From positions 186,001-250,000 of the forward strand of contig JAADJZ010000021.1 of NCBI GenBank assembly GCA_011032825.1: a DNA stretch of 64,000 nt, written 5' to 3'. Below, one piece after another: positions 44,599 to 55,857 of the stretch. Within the stretch, counting starts at the first letter, position 1; every line of letters begins with the position of its first letter. Below the pieces are notes generated by a model that was not told the DNA's origin, searched no databases, and was given only the letters and a program-made list of their open reading frames with translations. A program made the translations under genes and the position numbers. Source of the DNA: Massariosphaeria phaeospora. Its lineage: Eukaryota; Ascomycota; Dothideomycetes; Pleosporales.

Positions 44599-47500
44599 TC
44601 AGCTCTCCTTCGGCGCCGTGTCGTCAGATCCTGTACCTATCATCGAAGCCTCCAACTTGCGAAAGTTGACTGGCTTGGTCATGTAGTCGTCGATACCGCT
44701 CGTCCAAGCCTCGAGTTTGGCGCTCGCCGATGTCAGCCCACTTAACACAATGATCCGAGTCCGCTGCATGTTGTGTTTTGATTCATGTTCCCGAATGAGT
44801 CGCGTGGCACTACAGCCATCCAAAACCGGCATTGAGATGTCCATGAGAATTATGTTGAACCTTACGTCGCCTTTGCGATATGCTTCGACTGCTTCGAGCC
44901 CGTTCTCGGCTACACGAAAAGGGAGTTTGCATCTTTTGAGAAAGGCGGCTAAAAGCTGAGATTTGTGAGCGTAAGTTTCAAATGGTTCTAGAAATGTTTT
45001 ACAAACCTTGCGATTAATGGCATTGTCGTCCGTGATCAGGACGTACGATGGTGCTGTGGGTGGAACCGAAGACACGATATTCGTTATCACCGACGGTTCG
45101 GCAACCACGCTGGAGCGTTCTGATTCAAGATCCTTGGTGGTCGTTACAGCGTTGAATGGTGTTGGTGTATGATCAGCCATAATGTTCTCGTCGGGAGATG
45201 CAAACCGATTTAGACAGTGGTTTAAAACCTGGGCAAGTTTGTGCGGCCCACATCTGCCATGATTCAGTTAGACATAGACTTTTCGGAAGAACAATCATAG
45301 AAGAGGACTAACGGTTGGATTATGATTTCGACCACGGATTCTTTGCTTTCGCACCGAGCATCCGTCCGTAACGTCGCCGCTTCCAGGCTGTCCATGGCAA
45401 CGAAAATGGTCACTGGTGCTCGCCGAGTTTCAGTCCTTCGCCGACGAATTGCGGCGAGATAGTCAAAAGAGGGTTTCGGGCAAATGACTAAATCAGCCTC
45501 ATGTTCTTCCCATTTGTGGGTCCGGATGGTATCCATTTTGAGCCATCCTGTGAGAGTCTTCACAAGAACGTCTGTGAAGCGTGTCTGAGATCCACCGGTT
45601 TGGAGATTATCAAGTGTGTCGGTCGAAGTGGACTTTTCTTCAAGGATGCAGATCTTTTTGTCCTCTAATCGTGGTAAGGACGCAAAGAATCTCGGCGTTT
45701 CAGATGTGGGCGGGATGTGCTTATCCGGTCGCCTCAAGGCAAGTTTGACTTTCACACTAGTACCCTCGGAAGGATCACTACCGACTTCTATCTTCCCTCC
45801 GATAGTCTCAATAATTCGTCGAACAATGCTGAGACCTAGACCCGTACCAGTGATATGAGGGTTTTCCTGAGAAAAGGGCTCAAAAAGACGGTTTGCCATG
45901 TAGTCCGGATTCATACCCATACCAGTATCAGTGACACTGAGCGTGACATGTGTAGGTACCTCGTGGTTCGTGTTGGCGTTTGAACGTAGAGAAACAATTA
46001 TGTGTCCGGTTTCGGTGAATTTGAGCGCATTTCCGAATATGTTCATAATAAGCCTTCTCCATACCCCGACAGGGAGAGTAAACGACATGTCCTGATTCCC
46101 TAAGTCGAGAATGATGAAACAGTTTTTTCTCCCTGTACCATCGCCTGAGAGGCTGTCGTTGCCGGGCAATACCGTCTCTGCCGAAGATTGGATTGCATTA
46201 TCCGGCCTTGTTATGGCTTGGTACGACTGACTCGCGTATACAGCCTCGATGACCTCCTCGGCTGCTAATGTTAGGTCAAAAGCCGACCAACTGGCGGTCA
46301 TCAACCCAATAGATTTCGTATTTCTCAAAGGTTTTGAAGATAGACAAACGCTATTTATCGTCTTCATTCTCTTGGTAGACATCATCCGACTCGTTTCATT
46401 GATCTTGGCGTAGTCTAGGATGTGATCAATGGTATCAAGAAGTGTTTGACCACAGGCGGACATGGTGTTGAGCATTGTCACCTGGAAAGAATCGAGCGAA
46501 CTACCCTGCATACATTGAACAGAGCCAAGAATCCCGTGTAATGGAGATCGAAGCTCATGTGAGATGGTCGACATGAATGTGGTTTTGGCTTGGTTGGCCG
46601 CCATAGCATCTAGGCGAGCCAGTTCGTTCATAACAGAGTGACTAAAGATCTTGAAGTATGGGACATCGAGAAGCGGTGAGAGGACCCGGTCCGGTGTACT
46701 TGTCCAGCAGAGACATCCAGCGAACCAACGGGACCGCTCAAAATCCCAAAAGGGCACAAAGGCAACACTACGGGCGCCTTTCAAAGCCGCCTGAACAACA
46801 TTCAACGTCTTCTGGGCTGTACTGACGGAATGTCGCCTCTTTTTACGACCGGGCACGCTCTCGCCCGATCCATCACTCGCAACCAAAGCATCAGACTCGT
46901 CAGTAGAGACAGTGTGCTCCCCGCCAGCGTCATAGTTCATAATCTTGCCGTTGGGGAACTGGCGAAGCATTCGCTTCAGGTCAATCTCCCGGAGCGACTG
47001 ATATCCCTGCCCATCTCCGCGAGCGTAGTCGTCCCGAACCGAGGAGCCAAGGATCATACATCTCTTGGCGGAGTTCATGGACGAGGATGGGGAGTCAAGC
47101 TTACGTGTTGCTCCCATTGGCCTTTCCTCTTCTTCAGTAGATGACTTCGAGTCGTAGGTACTCTCACTAATAACGGGAGGATTGGTGTGGGCTTCAGGCT
47201 TCTGCTGCACAGTAGCGACCACAGACGCATCGAGGATGATGACTCCATCTAGGCCGCTTGACGCTCGCATGATGTTGGCTGCACGCGCAAACATGGGTTT
47301 CGTGTTCATCGACAGTATACTGTCTTGGAGAGCTCGTACCGAGTTATGCCGATCCAGGTCATCGCCCTTTGCTTCCTCTTGCTCTTGGACCGGGCTGGAG
47401 CCATTCCTCGCAATTCTAGTTGCACGTGCTGCATCAGTCTCGGGATGAAAATCTAAGGCCCCGGGCTGGGCTCTGAAATTCTGGTACTTCTCCAGCGACT

Positions 47501-48236
47501 GGAGAGTGGGAGCGCCTTCGGTGAAGGAGACCAGGCCGCGCACCATGCGCTCTCCTCGACGGTGCTGATCTTTAAGTGTGTACGTGTCCATAAATTCCGA
47601 TACGGTTGCTGCAAGGTCCTGTAGATAGATGATCTCCCCTACCGACAGGCCGCCAGGGCGTGGCTGGTCGTCGATGACGCTAAGGGCGCCGACCATGGCA
47701 CCCGAGGGGCTGGTCAAAGCGACGCCGGCGTGGAAGCGCAATCGAGGGCCGTCCTTCACATAGATGCGGTTTGCATATTGCTCGGTTTGCGCAAGGTCTG
47801 TGCAGACCACTGCGGCGTCGGCGTAGGCTGCTATGGTTCCTGGATCGATGGTCAAGACGCGCTCGCAAAGCCCCCACGACCTCGGGACACTCGCATGGCC
47901 CAGCCAGAGGCCGTCTGTGGTCAGCTGCGGAGAGGCCGGGTGAAGGGCGATGTTGGGCGTGGCTTCGGCGAGGATATACTGGCGCTCGTCGTCGATCAAC
48001 GAAATCAGAGCGTGGCCAACCTTGAGGCGGATGGTGGCGAGCTGGGCGAAGGCGGCGAGGGCGGCATCTTTGGCAGGCCGGGGCGCATAGTCGTCGGGCA
48101 GATAGTTGCGGTCTGCGGAGGGCCCCAGGTGATCGAGATGGACGATGTCGTGCAGAGCCGAGCCGTAGAGGCGCACGATGTCGCGGTTTCTCTTCGCCGT
48201 GGACGCGGGCTTTGGCGGGCGGGCCAGGTGCACCAT
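44599..48236 (-). CDS. Hybrid histidine kinase (GAF-HisKA-HATPase-receiver)
   Basis: Sensor kinase starting a multistep phosphorelay. Three exons: 48236-45313, 45253-45007 and 44955-44599. Introns are 59 nt and 51 nt; the second is in frame and would otherwise insert 17 residues into the receiver. The product is 1175 residues. The N-terminal half has a GAF-like domain (LKVGHALISLIDDERQYILAE, GAMVGALSVIDDQPRPGGL). HisKA carries His560 in STISHELRSPLHGILG. The ATPase domain has the N box NIFGNALKFTETG, DTGMGMN, and GTGLGLSIV. The C-terminal receiver has DDNAINRK, the phospho-acceptor Asp1096 in MDISMPVLDG, and Lys in MTKPVNF. There is no membrane segment, so it is probably cytosolic. The ATG at 48236 is used because the five codons before it lack an ATG. 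Confidence 0.9.
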
Positions 48237-48917
48237 GATTGCGAGGCTCACGGCACGTCGAGCTATCGAGCCCTGGGCACGGCTCTATGCGCTCAGCGAG
48301 CAGTTGCAGCGGACAAGGCGAGATGGCAGCGCCGCTGAGGGTGGAGGGAACAGAGAGCAGAAGGCCATGACTTGGCCGGTGAGGTGCCCCGGTGTGGGAC
48401 GCGATCTCTCGGTGGCAACGAGGCCGGAGTGGGAGAGGGCGAGGGGTCTAGATTGGCGAGAACGGGCAGCATTTGGAATCTGCGCGATGACGTCGCCGTG
48501 CAAGCGGCATGCCCACCGCGTCGCTAGACGCAGGGCCGACCTTTGCACAGCGCCTCTCCTGAGGGCGCAGCGTCGACGGCTGACGACTGACGGCTGACAT
48601 GCAGGTGCTGGTGTGGATGCAGGTGGCCTCGGATCGATGGTCGAGGCGGCGGGTGCCAAACCAGAGTTGCGCCTTCCGCGAGCACCACCAGTGACCAGAC
48701 CGTCAGTCACCGGCCACACGCCAAGGGTGCAAATGGCAGCGGCCGCGCCGACGGCCAGGCCAACTCTCTCGGCCAGGCCAGGCTTCGTGCCGCATACCGT
48801 CCGCCAAACCCTCGGAATGCCGTCCCGCGGCGAGAACGAGCTGGGAGAGCGCCTGCAGCAAGAACAGCACGACGGACCAACTCGGTCCATATCGTATCCC
48901 CGAGGTATGCCGCGCTC
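48237..48917. other. Divergent promoter region, histidine kinase / repeat protein
   Basis: GC-rich 0.7 kb between divergent genes. Long frames on both strands here reflect composition. No domain recognised. Confidence 0.4.
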
Positions 48918-50199
48918 ATGCCGCTCCAGGTCCATCCTGCAGTGCTTCACGGCTTATGGCTCAAGTCGTTTCAGTCCCTGGCATCTGACGCAACCGCAGG
49001 CTTGATCATCGCGAAGGCTTTTGAGGCCTGCGGGCTCGTCAAACCCGATCCGGGCTACGACGACCTGGAGACTGCACAGCGGCATCTCCGCAGCCAGCTC
49101 GATACCCTTCTGCACGGCATCTACGCGCCGACCTTCATGGACCGCGTCGCCGTAGTAACAGCCAAGATACTGCACTGGCAAGGTTGCTTCACAGTCCACA
49201 GGCCTGGACAAGGAAAAGCTGCGCTGGTGAACCCTTCCGAGGCCAAAGCCACCTTCCACACAACGAAAGCAACACAGCACGAGAGCCTCTCCGTTCACGC
49301 TAAAGCTCACAGTAGGGTTCGGGGTGGAAGACTGCCCCCGGACCAATCGAGGAGACGGCTGGAAGAAGCTTCTAGGAGTGAAGGTACTCGCACTTTCTCA
49401 CATATCAGTATGTGTCGAGTTGACTTGTTTCCAAGAGTACGGCGCGCAGACTGCGAACAGCTTTGTTTCGCCAAGAAATATCGTTGGGGATAAGCGCATC
49501 GTAACAGGTGAGGTTGCTGTCGACTAACCCGCTATTGTCGAGGGCCCGACCATTGACGTTGAGCCCTCAGTCAAGAACGAACCAATTGTTGACGACGAGC
49601 CCTCAGTCAAGAACGAACCAATTGTTGACGACGAGCCCTTTGTCAAGAACGAACCAACCGTTGACGACGAGCCCGTTGTCAAGTACGAACCGATCGGTGA
49701 CGACGAGCCTATCGCCAAGACGGAGCCCGTTGTCAAGACGGAACCTATCGAGACGGACAGATCTACCGGTCAGGTCCCATCTGCAATTCAGAGCAACCAT
49801 ACAATCAAGACTGAACGTATACTAAGCTCAACACTGGAAATGGAATCTGGTGTCAAGATTGAGTTCAGTCAGAATCCCCGCTCCATTAAGAGACCCGAAT
49901 CCAGGGTGGACACACTAGCTAGGGGTTCAATTAACCAGTCGACGATACCGTTCGACAGCAAATCTGGTACGCTTTCCAAAGGCCAACAATACTCAAGCAC
50001 CATCGACGTTTGTAGGAAGGATGTTCGCCAGAAAGTCACGCCGGCGCCACAAGTTCGGAAGCGGGTGCGACGTCTGGCTCGAGATGCGAGAGTTGATGAT
50101 GTTCCAAAGAAAAGACCAAGGCGGGAAGGAGCAGGAAAGAAGCCCATTCCTCCGGACTATGTCGACTCAGCCCTGATTGAGGATTATATATATGATTAG
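48918..50199 (+). CDS. Hypothetical nuclear-type protein with tandem psi-K-x-E (SUMO-motif) repeats
   Basis: Unrecognised. The likely start is ATG 48918 (MPLQVHPAVLHGLWLKSFQS), with an alpha-helical N-terminal region up to KILHWQG. One or two introns near 49220-49300 must shift frame into SPFTLKLTVGFGVEDCPRTN; I could not fix their borders. A further intron is well supported: GTGAGG at 49508, CTAAC branch site, CTCAG at 49570. It joins KRIVT to VKNEPIVDDEP. Then comes a 12-residue repeat (36-bp units, 49555-49740) with V/I/A-K-x-E eight times up to VKIEF. A basic C-terminus follows (RKRVRRLARD, PKKRPRREGAGKKP) that looks like a nuclear localisation signal, ending DSALIEDYIYD. The C-terminal half is more certain than the N-terminal half. 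Confidence 0.5.
49555..49740 (+). repeat. 36-bp coding tandem repeat
   Basis: Four near-perfect 36-bp units (49555-49590, 49591-49626, 49627-49662 and 49663-49698) and a degenerate tail. Each encodes a 12-residue unit DDEP-x-VK-x-EP-x-x. The first two contain the same CCCTCAG potential acceptor. Confidence 0.9.
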
Positions 50200-50601
50200 A
50201 CAGCGAAGATCATTTCAGGGCGCAAATGGGGAGAAGGTCGTCAAGGCACATGCGACATGTGATTATGTACTCTATCTAATCACGTTCGTACAAACCACAT
50301 TAGATTGGTATACCTTACATGTTTCAAAACCTTGTCGCACCCCCTTGACATAATGTATCTTTGATTCGCACCTTGACCTAGAGGTACCCTCTTACCTTAG
50401 AGAAGTTTTCGCGAACTTAAGGCGAGGGGGGTTTTATTTGTTTCCAGCGTCCCTCTTACCTCTACAAGCCCTACTAGACAATATCTAGTAACGTTATACT
50501 AGATATAAGAGGTCTTTGCAAAAACAGAGGTAGACTATGTACCTCTTGCTAATAACTCCTAGGGCCTAGGCCGTTAAGAGGATCGCATAGGATCTTCTTT
50601 A

Positions 50602-50869
50602 TTGTGCAGTGCGAAATACCGTCCATACCCAAAAATAGCGAAACAAGCTCCGGGAGATCCTCGGATCAGCAGGCAATGTCCGCGGGCTATCAAGCAGGGT
50701 CTGCTAGCGTGTAAACAACTCTATGAGATCATCCTGCCCCATAGAAAAGTGATGGGCAACGGATGTTCCGCCGGAAGTGGCGCATCCGAGTTCCCTATCG
50801 AGTATGGTAGCTCCTTAACCTCGCGCTATGCTAATTTTGGGGTATGGAAGGTATTTCGCACTGCACCAA
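50602..50869. mobile_element. MITE flanked by TA
   Basis: 268 bp between TA dinucleotides (50600-50601 and 50870-50871). Ends are inverted repeats of about 40 bp: TTGTGCAGTGCGAAATACC at the left, and the reverse complement of the right end TTGGTGCAGTGCGAAATACC, continuing through TCCATACCC and an A/T run to AGCG. There is no ORF inside. The TA flanks and absence of coding capacity fit a non-autonomous Tc1/mariner element. Its ends do not match those of the larger transposon at 40619-43905. Confidence 0.72.
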
Positions 50870-51441
50870 TATTAGCAATAACATTGCTAGGGGGTTCTCC
50901 AAACAGCTAATTACAGATTTGCTATATCATATCGCCGTTGATGTGAACGCGTCTCTACCTAGGTAGCAAGACCACCGTGCGTCTAGCAGGGTGTGCTTGG
51001 TAGCCAATCAGGACCTGTATCGTCGGTTTTGTGGGCCCTAGCCACGAGGATGTCATGTGACGGGCTACTAGCGTCCGTATTACGTAAGTAGTGCGCCTTG
51101 GCATGGTCTGGGTTCATAAACTCCTCCCCTCCCCTCCCTCCATCGCTTTTACTCCAACGCGCACCACCAACTCGCCAACCCAGGCTCGACTGCGAGGCAA
51201 CCCCATCATCTTACGATGCCTCCCCTCCTTGGTTTAAGGTCTCGACTTCGGTCCCACCTCAGGTATTCCACTGTCCGTCTCACATCCATCTTCCTTTCAC
51301 TGACATGTTGTTAGTCTACTACTACATCAACGGCTTCCAACATACCCTTGATCACTACTTCTGATCATGACATCACCTTCGGTCTTGACATCACTTCGAC
51401 TATGACATCACTTTCGGTCTTCGACTTCGACTTCACTTCGG

Positions 51442-51554
51442 TCTTGACTTCACAACACTTCATGGTCAACAACACTCCATGATCAACATGTCTTGACTTC
51501 ACAACACTTCATGGTCATCATGTCTTGACTTCACAACACTTCATGATCATCATA
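51442..51554. repeat. 32-bp minisatellite
   Basis: Two 32-bp units (51491-51522 and 51523-51554) beginning TCTTGACTTCACAACACTTC, preceded by a longer related unit (51442-51490). Degenerate TGACATCACTTCGGTCT units lie further left (51366-51441). Confidence 0.85.
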
Positions 51555-51915
51555 TCTTGCCATCGATCTGGTATGCATTTACCTAGTTCGTACTTTCAAA
51601 GAGGCTTACTGACATACCCAGATCTGCTGCTCTCGTCCGCCTGCCAACAACATCCATCACCTTCAGACTGATGTCACTCGCATCCACATCGGCTTTCGCT
51701 CTGACCTACCATCTTCTTCTGGCAACAATCTTTATCGACGTCCATCCTCTTCGACGTTCATCCTCTTCCACTTGGCTTCGACAGCTGCAGCAGATCAGTT
51801 TCGATGTCTCTCGCCTCTACATCCGCTTCCTCGACCTCAACATCAATCTTATTCGACCTTCTGGTACAGTCAACTCAAGATTCGGTTCGGTGTTTACTGG
51901 ACACTTGGATCCGAT

Positions 51916-52102
51916 TGTCATGTCTAGTATGGTCGCGTGGAATTTGAGGGTCTTTGCACCTGGCCTGCCATCCTGACCTCTGACGATTCGATTCGGTGTT
52001 TAATGTGGCTGTGTTGCGCATTAGGGATTCAACTGTCATGTCTTGTATGGTCGCGTGGAATTTGAGGGTCTTTGCACCTGGCCTCCCATCCTGACCTCTG
52101 AC
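51916..52102. repeat. 69-bp direct repeat, 118-bp period
   Basis: 51916-51984 and 52034-52102 are the same 69 bp with two mismatches, beginning TGTCATGTC and ending CCTGACCTCTGAC. The left copy is preceded by TCGGTGTTTA, which also recurs before the right copy, so the duplicated unit is about 118 bp. Confidence 0.9.
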
Positions 52103-53161
52103 TACTTGGTCCTGTGCACCCCACTTGTAGTATCCGTTCCGATGACTGGGTTGATTGGTGGACATGGTACAGGGCACAGAGCGAGCTGTGGGTTCCTTGC
52201 GGATGTATTCAGGTCGGCCTATACCGCTTACATCAGGACATAGTGATAGGGCACAGGTTAGAGCTGTGGGGCCCCTGCGATTGGACCTCACCGATCGAGA
52301 GGTCCGGGATCTTGGCTGGTGGTTGGTGGTGGTTGACGCTCGAATGGTACTGGCTGTTTTGTTCATTGTTTGTGCTATCAATGGTTCTTCTATCCGGTTT
52401 GCTATCATGCATAGTATGCTGTATAAAAAATACAAGCTCTCCGTCTCTATACTTCTGCTCTCTCCTTTTCGGTCTTCTTGCTCCGTCCTTGTTTGTGCTT
52501 TTGAAGTAGCCCGCTACCTCAAACCAGCACACGCAAGCAACAGCCCATGCAGCCTTTCAAGTAATGCGGGGGCTGAGCATGACATTCATGGAAGATCATG
52601 CACATCAGTTGTATGTACGGCACCCCAGCACGCCTAGGTACCTACATACATTACGGAAGATGACTACGGCATGCCTAGCTAAGCTCCAACAGCTCCCAGC
52701 CTGTAGCAGATCAACAATACTAGAAGACGTGTCTTCATGCCTACCTGAGCTCTAGCAGGTTCCGAAAAGTTCTACAACTCAACTCTACGCTATACCTAGG
52801 CGCTATAAATCACTGTATCCTATAAGCATACCTTGGAGGCGATAGCAATACTTTCGTGTCATTAACATTCGTGCATTATCAAGATAACAAGCAAAATAGA
52901 CTAGACTCCATACAAGATTGAAAGAATCGTGTAAGAGATATCGTGCGTACTGTCTATTGTCATCGTGCAAATAATTAAACAGTAAATCTAAGAAACATAG
53001 GGCCGCAAAGTATGTGCGGCTCTAGAAGTTCCTAAATCCTCTAGGAATCCTCCTCAAAAAGAATTGGTTTCGGCTCGTCGATATCGGTGTCGACGTCGGG
53101 CGGTGTCGGCACGGGATCCTTTTCTGTCTTTGGTTCCGGAGCAGTCGGCGAGGGCACAGGC

Positions 53162-53842
53162 TCACGCGACGGCGTAGAGGTTCAGTCTATTCGGGCCACC
53201 GCAGAACTCAGAGCTGTTGCCCTTGCAAGTCATACCGCAACCACCTTGGAACGGCACGTTCATACCCTGCACTTCGTTCCCGCAGAAGCACTCGCCAGCA
53301 TACTCAACACCAGCGAGCGTGTATCCAAGAGCGCCGCACGTCGAGGTGCAAGCAGCAACAGTCAATTGCTCCGAACCGCCGGGGACTTGCTCGAGGGCCG
53401 TGAGCGCACGAACAGACACGTTGTCGGTGTAGCAGCCCTTGGAGACCCATCCAGCTGGGCCGGGGTTGGTCGTGATGCTGGTGTATATCGTGAGGCGATC
53501 AGGCCCACCGCATACCTGCATCGCATCACCGGCGCAGGGCATGTAGCAGCCAGTGGTACCCATTTGTAAAGGGATCTTGGGACCACAGAAGCACTCGCCG
53601 CTGTATTCGGTACCGGCGACGGCGAAGCCCCTCGACTCGCAGAAGGGGATGCAGGTCTCGGCATTCATCGCTTTACTGCCCATGTCGAAATAGAAGTCGG
53701 AATTGAGCTCGCGGCGCTGGGTGCTGTCGGTGTAGCAGCCGGAGTACTCCCACCCGGTTGGGAGGTTGAACGCTGGGGAGGGGATGACGATCGCGAGGGT
53801 CGACGCCGCAAAAAGCGTAATGGAGATAATTGAGTTGTACAT
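53162..53842 (-). CDS. Secreted protein with two WSC domains
   Basis: Extracellular or wall-associated carbohydrate-binding protein. It is a single exon of 226 residues with a signal peptide at about 1-18 (MYNSIISITLFAASTLAI). WSC domain 1 starts GWEYSGCYTDS and includes CESRGFAVAGTEYSGECFCG and CAGDAMQVCGGPDRL. WSC domain 2 starts GWVSKGCYTDN and includes TLAGVEYAGECFCGN and FCGGPNRLNLY. The conserved cysteines appear complete. The stop TGA follows LNLYAVA directly. In the +1 frame the DNA continues as a Pro/Glu-rich tail (EPVPSPTAPEPKTEKDP to PILFEEDS, stop at 53041), so the 3' end may be frameshifted and the original gene about 40 codons longer. Confidence 0.85.
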   Translation of the reverse strand: MYNSIISITLFAASTLAIVIPSPAFNLPTGWEYSGCYTDSTQRRELNSDFYFDMGSKAMNAETCIPFCESRGFAVAGTEYSGECFCGPKIPLQMGTTGCYMPCAGDAMQVCGGPDRLTIYTSITTNPGPAGWVSKGCYTDNVSVRALTALEQVPGGSEQLTVAACTSTCGALGYTLAGVEYAGECFCGNEVQGMNVPFQGGCGMTCKGNSSEFCGGPNRLNLYAVA

Positions 53843-54921
53843 TGTTGTATTTGGAAGTCGCTAATAAAGGTTGGATGTAGTAGTGGTTCGGAGTTGAATA
53901 GGAGGGTGAGCAAGAAAGGGAGACTTTATACCTTGGACCGCAACGTAGAAACGGTACCAAGAAAGAGGTATCAATAAATCACTACTTAACATTGACAGCC
54001 CAGCGCTCCATCGTGACCGTAATGAGGCCTCGAGTCGTAAGTCCGCGCACAAAGTCAATACTTTACGAACCAAAGATCGTTGATATCGGCAACCATAGAA
54101 AACACCCAATCCCAGTAGCTTCATTGAACATTACATTGCCGATACCCACAACAACATGACAAACTCAGCTATTTAACCAGGCCGCGTTGCTCTCGCAACG
54201 CAAAGCAGCCAGGTCGCAATACCAAGCTCCACCCCACTACGGGAGATCAATACCCCATTCCCGTTGCCCCGCCGATCATCGATGTATATTCAAGCAAGCG
54301 CCGCTTCGGAGAGATGATTGAGGCTTTGGGTGCCTTGGGTCTGGGTAAGCTTTGATGCGCATGGAGTGCGGAAGACGTGGGACTTAGAATTCGGAGAGAT
54401 GGCGGAGGAGAGAGGAGACTGGAGAGGTCGAAGAAAGATACGAAGTTCGATTGGGGCGCCGTGTCCAATATCTGGCCGCTAAGCTCAGTCGCGTTACTCT
54501 CCCACGTGAGTCAGTGGTTGCTTTTTCGCGTTTTTAACAACGGCGTGTTGTTGTTCTTCGCTACACCAGGCCCTGGACTTTCAAATGTCAGCTATTTAGC
54601 TCACCTCTACGGGGTACTCAGCCCCTTCTCTTCGGATACCTGTCAGCCTCCGTATCCTTTCATATCACCCATGGGACGGCCCATCCACCATCGTGCACAC
54701 CATTGTCAGCGACTCGTTACATATGACCAACATTGAGGTCGAAGCGAACGGACAGAGAAACGTGGAGCTGAAGGCCACGCCATTGGATTAGTGCTTCAGC
54801 TTGTGGTGCCCTCAACCGTCCACCATGACGGGAACGCGGAGTTTAGAACCCCAACTCCATTGATGTCTGACCAGAAGCAAGGATTTTGCCAACTGCTCAA
54901 ACCCATTGGGGCCTGATCACC
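53843..54921. other. Intergenic, about 1.1 kb, no supported gene
   Basis: Upstream of the WSC gene and downstream of the PhzF-like gene. Several short frames, none with a domain. No repeat seen. Confidence 0.45.
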
Positions 54922-55857
54922 TCAATCGATGTTCAACACGCCCTCTATAACCTCCACCGCCGGTGCGCTCAACTTAACTTCCTGGATTCGCTTCCCATCC
55001 TCTGTCCTCACTACATCAACAAACATATCGCACCTCCTACCCATCTCCACCCCCTGCGTCAAATGATACTTGAACGGCCCCTCCCCCTTCGCAGCACTCT
55101 CTCGCAAAGCCAGGTAACAGCACAACGCCGCACTCGCACTCCCTGTTCCGGGGTCCTCCCTCATGGCAATACCCCGAGTGCGAAGCAGTCGAGTTCTGTC
55201 CTGAACGGAGGGATCAAAACCGAGGTCGCAGTAGTAGTATGAGCCCGTGTATCCAATGTCCCATCCGCTGTTTGGGTCGAGGTACTGACGCTTGTATATA
55301 TCAGAGACGGGGATTAATCCCGTCGATGGCAAAGCCAGAGCGTCCAGGTCCGCCATCGGGACAAGGTTGAACGCCATGCCTTTTACGATGGAGAAGAGTG
55401 GGACTGTGGTGGAAGCTGTCGCGTTCTTATCCGGTCCAGGGAACGGGTGCGGCAGCCTCGCCTGGTGTTCACGCACGTTGTGCGGGATAGCTACACATGC
55501 CATTCCCTTAGCCGCATCGTACTCGAACGGAATCACACCAGCAATCGTACGCAGTCTCTTCACTTTGGGGTACTGGTCTCGATGATTAATTACGTAGATC
55601 GCGGTTCCCATGGTCGGCAGCCCCGCGAAGGTCATGCGGGAGCGAGGCGTGAAGATGTCAAAGTCTACTGTTTCTGCCTCGCTGGCGGGCTCGTGCAAGA
55701 AAGTGGTTTCGGAGAAATTGAATTCGCGGGCGATCTTCTGCTTTTGATCATCGGTGATCTGGGAGCGGAGCGATGAGGGCACGCGGACTACGGCTAGCGG
55801 GTTGCCGATGTAGCGCGTTGAGGTGAAGACGTCTAGGGTTGTGAAGTGGAGTTGCAT
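54922..55857 (-). CDS. PhzF-family isomerase-like protein
   Basis: Member of the PhzF/diaminopimelate-epimerase fold family. It is a single exon of 311 residues, starting MQLHFTTLDVFTSTRYIGNP, the typical N-terminus. The catalytic Glu is present (Glu50 in NFSETTF), as is Asp235 in REDPGTGSASAAL. The conserved His of the FxGHPT motif is replaced by Leu80 (FAGLPTMGTA). Both pseudo-symmetric halves are there and the length is usual. The substrate is unknown; fungal members are not phenazine producers, so the name should not be taken as function. Confidence 0.85.
   Translation of the reverse strand: MQLHFTTLDVFTSTRYIGNPLAVVRVPSSLRSQITDDQKQKIAREFNFSETTFLHEPASEAETVDFDIFTPRSRMTFAGLPTMGTAIYVINHRDQYPKVKRLRTIAGVIPFEYDAAKGMACVAIPHNVREHQARLPHPFPGPDKNATASTTVPLFSIVKGMAFNLVPMADLDALALPSTGLIPVSDIYKRQYLDPNSGWDIGYTGSYYYCDLGFDPSVQDRTRLLRTRGIAMREDPGTGSASAALCCYLALRESAAKGEGPFKYHLTQGVEMGRRCDMFVDVVRTEDGKRIQEVKLSAPAVEVIEGVLNID

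Larger units (their letters stand above)
50200..53040. other. Repeat-rich gene-free stretch
   Basis: 2.8 kb without a supported gene. It holds AT-rich palindromic sequence (50380-50570, repeated AGAGGT/ACCTCT and TCTAGTA/TACTAGA motifs), a MITE (50602-50869), a tandem repeat (51442-51554), a 69-bp direct repeat (51916-52102) and an LTR-like but unproven TATAAAAAA-containing segment (52140-52540). Confidence 0.5.

Noticed and set aside
51875..52435. 186-residue minus-strand frame
   Set aside because: No ATG at its beginning and it runs through the 69-bp duplicated units in two different frames; better explained as repeat DNA.
52140..52540. Possible solo LTR with TATAAAAAA
   Set aside because: I could not find matching terminal TG..CA ends or a target duplication, so the call is not supported.
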